NCBI GenBank assembly: GCA_014378715.1 | Contig: JACMNE010000124.1 | Location: 1 to 51,376, forward strand | Length of the DNA stretch: 51,376 bases | Source: Microbacteriaceae bacterium | GTDB lineage: Bacteria; Actinomycetota; Actinomycetes; Actinomycetales; Microbacteriaceae | Direction: 5' to 3' | Shown: positions 47,842-51,376 of the stretch, in pieces | Layout of the letters: the number at the start of each line of letters is the position of its first letter | Position numbering within the stretch: the stretch's first letter is position 1 | Notes under the pieces: generated by a model | The model's database searches: none | Told to the model about the DNA's origin: nothing | Seen by the model: only the letters and a program-made list of their open reading frames with translations | Position numbers and translations under genes: made by a program

Positions 47842-49116
47842 ATGAGAATCCTCCTGGTCGGCGCCGGCGGCGTCGGTGACGCGATTGCCAAGATTGCCGC
47901 GCGACGCACGTTCTTCGACCTCATCGTCGTGAGCGACTACGACATCGACCGGGCGAGGGCGACCGTCGGGTGGGTCGAGAAACGTCACCCCGAGCAAGTC
48001 GGGAGGTTCCTGGCCGAACGGATCGACGCCTCCGACCCCGAGAACGTGACGGCCGTGGCTGTGAGGCACGGGGCGACCCACGTGATGAACGCCGTCGAGC
48101 CCAAGTTCGTCCCGACGATCTTCGCCGGCGCGCTCGCCGCCGGGGCAGACTACCTCGACATGGCGATGAGCCTGAGCGAGCCGCACCCGGTGTCGCCCCA
48201 CGAGGAGACCGGGGTCAAACTCGGCGACGACCAGTTCGCGCAGGCGCCCGACTGGGAGCTGGCCGGCCGGCTCGCGCTCGTCGGCATGGGGGTGGAGCCC
48301 GGGCTGAGCGACGTCTTCGCGCGCTACGCCGCCGACCACCTCTTCAGCGAGATCGACGAGCTCGGCACCCGCGACGGGGCTAACCTGGTGGTGCGCGACG
48401 AGGCCGGCAACGAGATCTTCGCCCCGTCGTTCAGTATCTGGACCACGATCGAGGAGTGCCTCAACCCGCCCGTCGTGTGGGAGAAGGAGCGGGGCTGGTA
48501 CACCACCGCGCCGTTCTCCGAGCCCGAGGTGTTCCTCTTCCCCGAGGGCATCGGCGAGGTGGAGTGCGTCAACGTGGAGCACGAGGAGGTGCTGCTGATG
48601 CCGCGCTGGATCGACGCCAAGCGGGTGACCTTCAAGTACGGCCTGGGCGACGAGTTCATCGGCATTCTCAAGACACTCAACCAGCTCGGCCTCGACCGCA
48701 CTGAGCCGGTACGGGTGCGCTCCGATGGCGGTCCGGTCATGGTCGCTCCGCGCGATGTCGTCGCGGCCGGACTCCCCGACCCTGCGACCCTGGGCCCGCG
48801 GATGACGGGCAAGACCTGCGCCGGGGTGTGGGTCACCGGTCTCGGCCCCGACGGCACGCCACGCGAGGTGTATCTCTACCACGTCAGCGACAACGAGTGG
48901 ACGATGGCGGAGTACGAGGCGCAGTGCGTGGTCTGGCAGACGGCCCTCAACCCGGTCATCGCGCTGGAGCTGCTCGCGGCGGGGGTCTGGTCGGGGATCG
49001 GCGTGCTCGGCCCGGAGGCGTTCGACGCGAAGCCGTACCTCGACCTGATGGCGCGGTCCGTTGAGGACGGCGGCTATGGCCAGGAATGGGGGCTCGAGGA
49101 CCGCCTGGCCGGCTGA
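47842..49116 (+). CDS. Saccharopine dehydrogenase-like oxidoreductase
   Basis: This 424-residue protein has an N-terminal Rossmann fold (MRILLVGAGGVGDAIAKIAA, with the G-x-G-G-x-G loop at 7-12) and a C-terminal dimerisation/substrate domain (FSIWTTIEECLNPPVVW, VEHEEVLLMPRWI, KTCAGVWVTGLGPDG). The family includes saccharopine dehydrogenases and carboxynorspermidine synthases; many bacterial members have no known substrate. Conserved GMGVEPGLSDVFARYAADHL near 150 is typical of the Lys1/Lys9-like group. The gene appears monocistronic. Enzyme class firm, reaction open. Confidence 0.88.
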   Translation: MRILLVGAGGVGDAIAKIAARRTFFDLIVVSDYDIDRARATVGWVEKRHPEQVGRFLAERIDASDPENVTAVAVRHGATHVMNAVEPKFVPTIFAGALAAGADYLDMAMSLSEPHPVSPHEETGVKLGDDQFAQAPDWELAGRLALVGMGVEPGLSDVFARYAADHLFSEIDELGTRDGANLVVRDEAGNEIFAPSFSIWTTIEECLNPPVVWEKERGWYTTAPFSEPEVFLFPEGIGEVECVNVEHEEVLLMPRWIDAKRVTFKYGLGDEFIGILKTLNQLGLDRTEPVRVRSDGGPVMVAPRDVVAAGLPDPATLGPRMTGKTCAGVWVTGLGPDGTPREVYLYHVSDNEWTMAEYEAQCVVWQTALNPVIALELLAAGVWSGIGVLGPEAFDAKPYLDLMARSVEDGGYGQEWGLEDRLAG

Positions 49117-49279
49117 CACTCTGGGTAGTCCGGCAACGCGGCCCGAGGCAGGTGTTCGCGTGCGCGATGGTGACCGGTGCCGCGTGCGTCTAGAGTCCAG
49201 CTCGAATCGGAGGGGCGTCCGCGCGGGCACTCGTGGCTGAAGGGTTCCGCCCGCAGCCGCGATGCCTAAGCTGGTCGCC

Positions 49280-51043
49280 ATGACGGATGCGGTGGAGCGG
49301 GCCCAGGCTGCGGTGGCGGCAGCGGAACAGGCGCAGGCGGCGGCGGCTGAGGCGCTGCGCCAGGCCCAGGCGGACGCCGTGCAGGACAGGGCCGAAGCCG
49401 GGCAGGCAGCGGATGTCGCGCCTGCGGCCACACCGGGACCGCTGCAGGAGAGCGAGGTCGACGACATCCGCTCTGGTTATCAATTCGAAGGGGACGCCCT
49501 GGAGATGGGGGCACTGGTGAACGGCGAGGCGCGTGCCGACGTGCCGGTGCGCATCCCGATCGCCATGATGAACCGCCACGGCCTCATCGCCGGGGCCACG
49601 GGCACTGGCAAGACCAAGACCCTGCAAGGGCTCGCCGAGCAGCTGTCCGCCCTCGGCGTGCCGGTGTTCGCCGCCGACATCAAGGGCGACCTGTCCGGTA
49701 TCGCCACGCCGGGGGAGCCCAGCGAGAAGCTCACGGCGCGCACGCGGGGGATCGGTCAGCGCTGGAGGGCGGTCGCCGCTCCCACCGAGTTCTTCAGCCT
49801 CGGCGGGGTGGGGGCCGGGGTGCCGGTGCGCGCGACCGTGAGCGGGTTCGGTCCACTGCTGATGTCCAAGGTGCTGGGCCTCAACGACACCCAGGAGTCC
49901 TCCCTCGGCCTCGTCTTCCACTACGCGGCCAAGGCCGGGCTACCGCTCGTCGGCCTCGACGACCTGCGCGCGGTGCTGAGCTACCTCAGCACGGCCGAGG
50001 GCAAGGTCGAGCTGCGGGACCTCGGCGGCCTCAGCGCCGCGACGGTCGGGGTGATCCTGCGCGAGCTGATCACCTTCGCCGACGACGGGGCCGACGTGTT
50101 CTTCGGCGAGCCCGAGATCGACACCACTGACTTCCTGCGCACCACCGCAGACGGACGCGGCATCGTGAGCCTGCTCGAGGTGCCCGGCGTGCAGGACAAG
50201 CCCGCGCTGTTCTCGACCTTCCTGATGTGGCTGCTCGCCGACCTGTTCAACGACCTGCCGGAGGTCGGCGACATCGACAAGCCAAAGCTCGTCTTCTTCT
50301 TCGACGAGGCGCACCTGCTGTTCCGGGACGCGTCGAAGGACTTCCTCACGTCGATCACGCAGACGGTGCGCCTCATCCGCTCGAAGGGGGTGGGGATCTT
50401 CTTCGTCACCCAGACGCCCAAGGACGTGCCGAACGACGTGCTCGCGCAGGTCGGCTCGCGCATCCAGCACCAGCTGCGCGCCCACACCCCCGACGACGCG
50501 AAGGCGCTCCGGGCGACCGTGTCGACCTACCCGACCTCGGGCTACGACCTCGGCGAAGTACTGCAGCAGCTCGCGACCGGCGAGGCGATCGTCACCGTGA
50601 TGAACGAGCGCGGCGCCCCGAGTCCGGTGGCGTGGACGCGGCTGCGCGCCCCGCAGGGGTCCATGTCACCGACGCCGCCGGAGCGCATCGCCGCCACAGT
50701 CGCCGCGTCGCCCCTGCTGCCCAAGTACGGCACGCCGGTCGACCGCGACTCCGCCCACGAGATCCTCGCCCGCAAGATGGGCGCTGCGGCCGAGGTGGCC
50801 GAGGGGGCCCGCGCCGCGAAGGAGGAGACCGAGTCCTCCCGCCTGGCCCAGGCCGAATATGAGCGGATGCAGGCGAGCTGGCGGCAGGACCAGAAGAAAT
50901 CGACTCAGAAGAGGCCGCCGACGCGCCGCCGCGCTCCGGCCACCCAGAAGAATCCGCTCGACTCCTTCCTCAGCTCGGCGACTGGACGCAGTGTCGTCAG
51001 GAGCGTGGTGCAGGGCATCTTCGGCACCCTGAGGAGGCGGTAG
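49280..51043 (+). CDS. HerA/DUF853-family P-loop ATPase
   Basis: This 587-residue ATPase of the HerA-FtsK superfamily is annotated as DUF853 (YjgR-like) in many bacteria; its function is not established. A coiled-coil Ala/Gln-rich segment fills the first 40 residues. Walker A is GLIAGATGTGKTKTLQGLAEQ (split, about 101-121), followed by FAADIKGDLSGIA, Walker B LVFFFDEAHLLF, and sensor-region FFVTQTPKDVPNDVLAQVGSRIQHQLRA (split). The C-terminal 60 residues are basic (KKSTQKRPPTRRRAP). TAAGCT seven bases before the ATG at 49280 suggests a leaderless start; an in-frame ATG at 49262 would add six residues. Another -10-like TAGAGT is at 49191. Confidence 0.88.
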   Translation: MTDAVERAQAAVAAAEQAQAAAAEALRQAQADAVQDRAEAGQAADVAPAATPGPLQESEVDDIRSGYQFEGDALEMGALVNGEARADVPVRIPIAMMNRHGLIAGATGTGKTKTLQGLAEQLSALGVPVFAADIKGDLSGIATPGEPSEKLTARTRGIGQRWRAVAAPTEFFSLGGVGAGVPVRATVSGFGPLLMSKVLGLNDTQESSLGLVFHYAAKAGLPLVGLDDLRAVLSYLSTAEGKVELRDLGGLSAATVGVILRELITFADDGADVFFGEPEIDTTDFLRTTADGRGIVSLLEVPGVQDKPALFSTFLMWLLADLFNDLPEVGDIDKPKLVFFFDEAHLLFRDASKDFLTSITQTVRLIRSKGVGIFFVTQTPKDVPNDVLAQVGSRIQHQLRAHTPDDAKALRATVSTYPTSGYDLGEVLQQLATGEAIVTVMNERGAPSPVAWTRLRAPQGSMSPTPPERIAATVAASPLLPKYGTPVDRDSAHEILARKMGAAAEVAEGARAAKEETESSRLAQAEYERMQASWRQDQKKSTQKRPPTRRRAPATQKNPLDSFLSSATGRSVVRSVVQGIFGTLRRR

Positions 51044-51151
51044 GGCCCAGCCTGTCAATCCGGGAGAAGTTCTCTCACAATGCGCGCGGCCCGTCGTACG
51101 CTGGGCTCAGGCGACCACTCCCGCTCGCCCGACACTATTCGGAGGTTCAGG

Positions 51152-51376
51152 ATGAGCATCAACGACGACGACATCACGACCGGCGGTACCTCGAGCGATG
51201 AGGGTGTCGCCGATGGCGGCGCGAATGCAGAGGGTCACGATGGCGGGGCGGACGGCTCGGCCGGTGAGGGTGTCGCCGATGGCGGCGCGAATGCGGAGGG
51301 TCACGATGGCGGGGCGGACGGCTCGGCCGGTGAGGGTGTCGCCGATGGCGGCGCGAATGCGGAGGGTCACGACGGC
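51152..51376 (+). CDS. Acidic Gly/Ala/Asp repeat protein, 5' part only
   Basis: An ATG at 51152 with GGAGG six bases upstream opens a frame that runs off the window's right edge. After 16 residues (MSINDDDITTGGTSSD) the protein consists of 22-residue units EGVADGGANAEGHDGGADGS followed by A-G, two full and one partial copy being visible. It has no signal peptide or hydrophobic stretch in the visible part and is very acidic and Gly-rich, suggesting a disordered or solvent-exposed chain. I do not recognise the family. The nucleotide repeats are nearly identical, so copy number may vary between strains. The opposite-strand frame here is only a shadow of the repeat. Confidence 0.7.
   Translation, partial: MSINDDDITTGGTSSDEGVADGGANAEGHDGGADGSAGEGVADGGANAEGHDGGADGSAGEGVADGGANAEGHDG
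51200..51376. repeat. 66-bp tandem repeat (2.7 visible units)
   Basis: Units start at 51200, 51266 and 51332 (truncated by the window end). The first two differ at one base (A versus G at the end of the AATGCR codon pair). The period is a multiple of three, so copy changes keep the reading frame. The array continues beyond the window. Confidence 0.9.

Noticed and set aside
51107-51370. Minus-strand repeat ORF at the right edge
   Set aside because: A tandem repeat with a period divisible by three is open in several frames. The plus-strand frame has a strong Shine-Dalgarno and start; the minus frame starts inside the repeat and has none.
51200-51376. CRISPR array
   Set aside because: The units are contiguous 66-bp direct repeats without unique spacers and lie in a coding frame; no cas gene is present.
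1-51376. Mobile element, prophage or integrative element
   Set aside because: No transposase, integrase, terminal inverted repeats or tRNA-linked duplications were found; the YqaJ gene alone is not enough.

Overview
The window is high-GC actinobacterial chromosome. Gene content, codon use and TANNNT-type -10 boxes point to Microbacteriaceae (Leifsonia/Cryobacterium-like), but no sequence search was possible. I see no rRNA, tRNA, insertion sequence, prophage block or CRISPR array. Nearly all DNA is compact coding sequence, with many 4-bp ATGA/GTGA stop-start overlaps.

Layout. 0-11.2 kb: rplA (L1), then about 9.4 kb of ordinary genes: acetyltransferase, quinone-reductase-like MDR protein, Pr6Pr membrane protein, chromosomal YqaJ-type nuclease, MhqO/MhqD-like pair, OmpR-type two-component system, pdxH and an epimerase. 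Next comes the L10-leader-controlled rplJ-rplL operon. 11.6-22.8 kb: an oligosaccharide locus with two tandem CUT1 ABC importers, neither with its own ATPase, a LacI regulator, a beta-propeller GH32/43/68-like glycosidase and a GH36 alpha-galactosidase. A PurR-like palindrome lies upstream of the second importer. 22.8-32.3 kb: an ABC exporter, a convergent DUF3105-DUF305 pair, cystathionine beta-synthase plus cystathionine gamma-synthase/lyase (transsulfuration), and a GT2-GtrA fusion followed by a GT39 membrane glycosyltransferase (YkcC/YkcB-like). 32.4-42.9 kb: an L-arabinose locus made of lacI-type regulator, araB-araD-araA, a second lacI-type regulator and a ChvE/MmsA/MmsB-type monosaccharide importer. 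43-51.4 kb: GntP permease with glycerate kinase, Bcr/CflA exporter, PAP2 phosphatase, saccharopine-dehydrogenase-like protein, HerA/DUF853 ATPase, and at the right edge the start of a repeat protein built from 66-bp units.

How the parts work together. In the arabinose locus the kinase/epimerase/isomerase operon and the sugar importer have near-identical promoters (TTGACA, 19 bp, TAGCAT). Each is followed 8-9 bp later by an 18-bp operator of the form AATGTGANCGNTCACATT, and a weaker copy precedes the first regulator. That regulator's recognition helix carries the Tyr-Gln-Thr residues of E. coli LacI, which reads the same TGTGA core. In the oligosaccharide locus the regulator's helix resembles PurR and the candidate operator CAAAACGTTTTG resembles the PurR box. 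All three importers place a long hairpin between the binding-protein gene and the membrane or ATPase genes, a layout that would favour excess binding protein.

Less explained items are the 22-residue repeat protein at the right edge, a 62-nt hairpin in a lower-GC gap after rplL, several short tandem repeats between genes, a genome word (AGCGGATGTCGCG) that recurs far above chance, and a small possible ORF in the leader of the arabinose importer. I do not see a clearly new multi-gene system.
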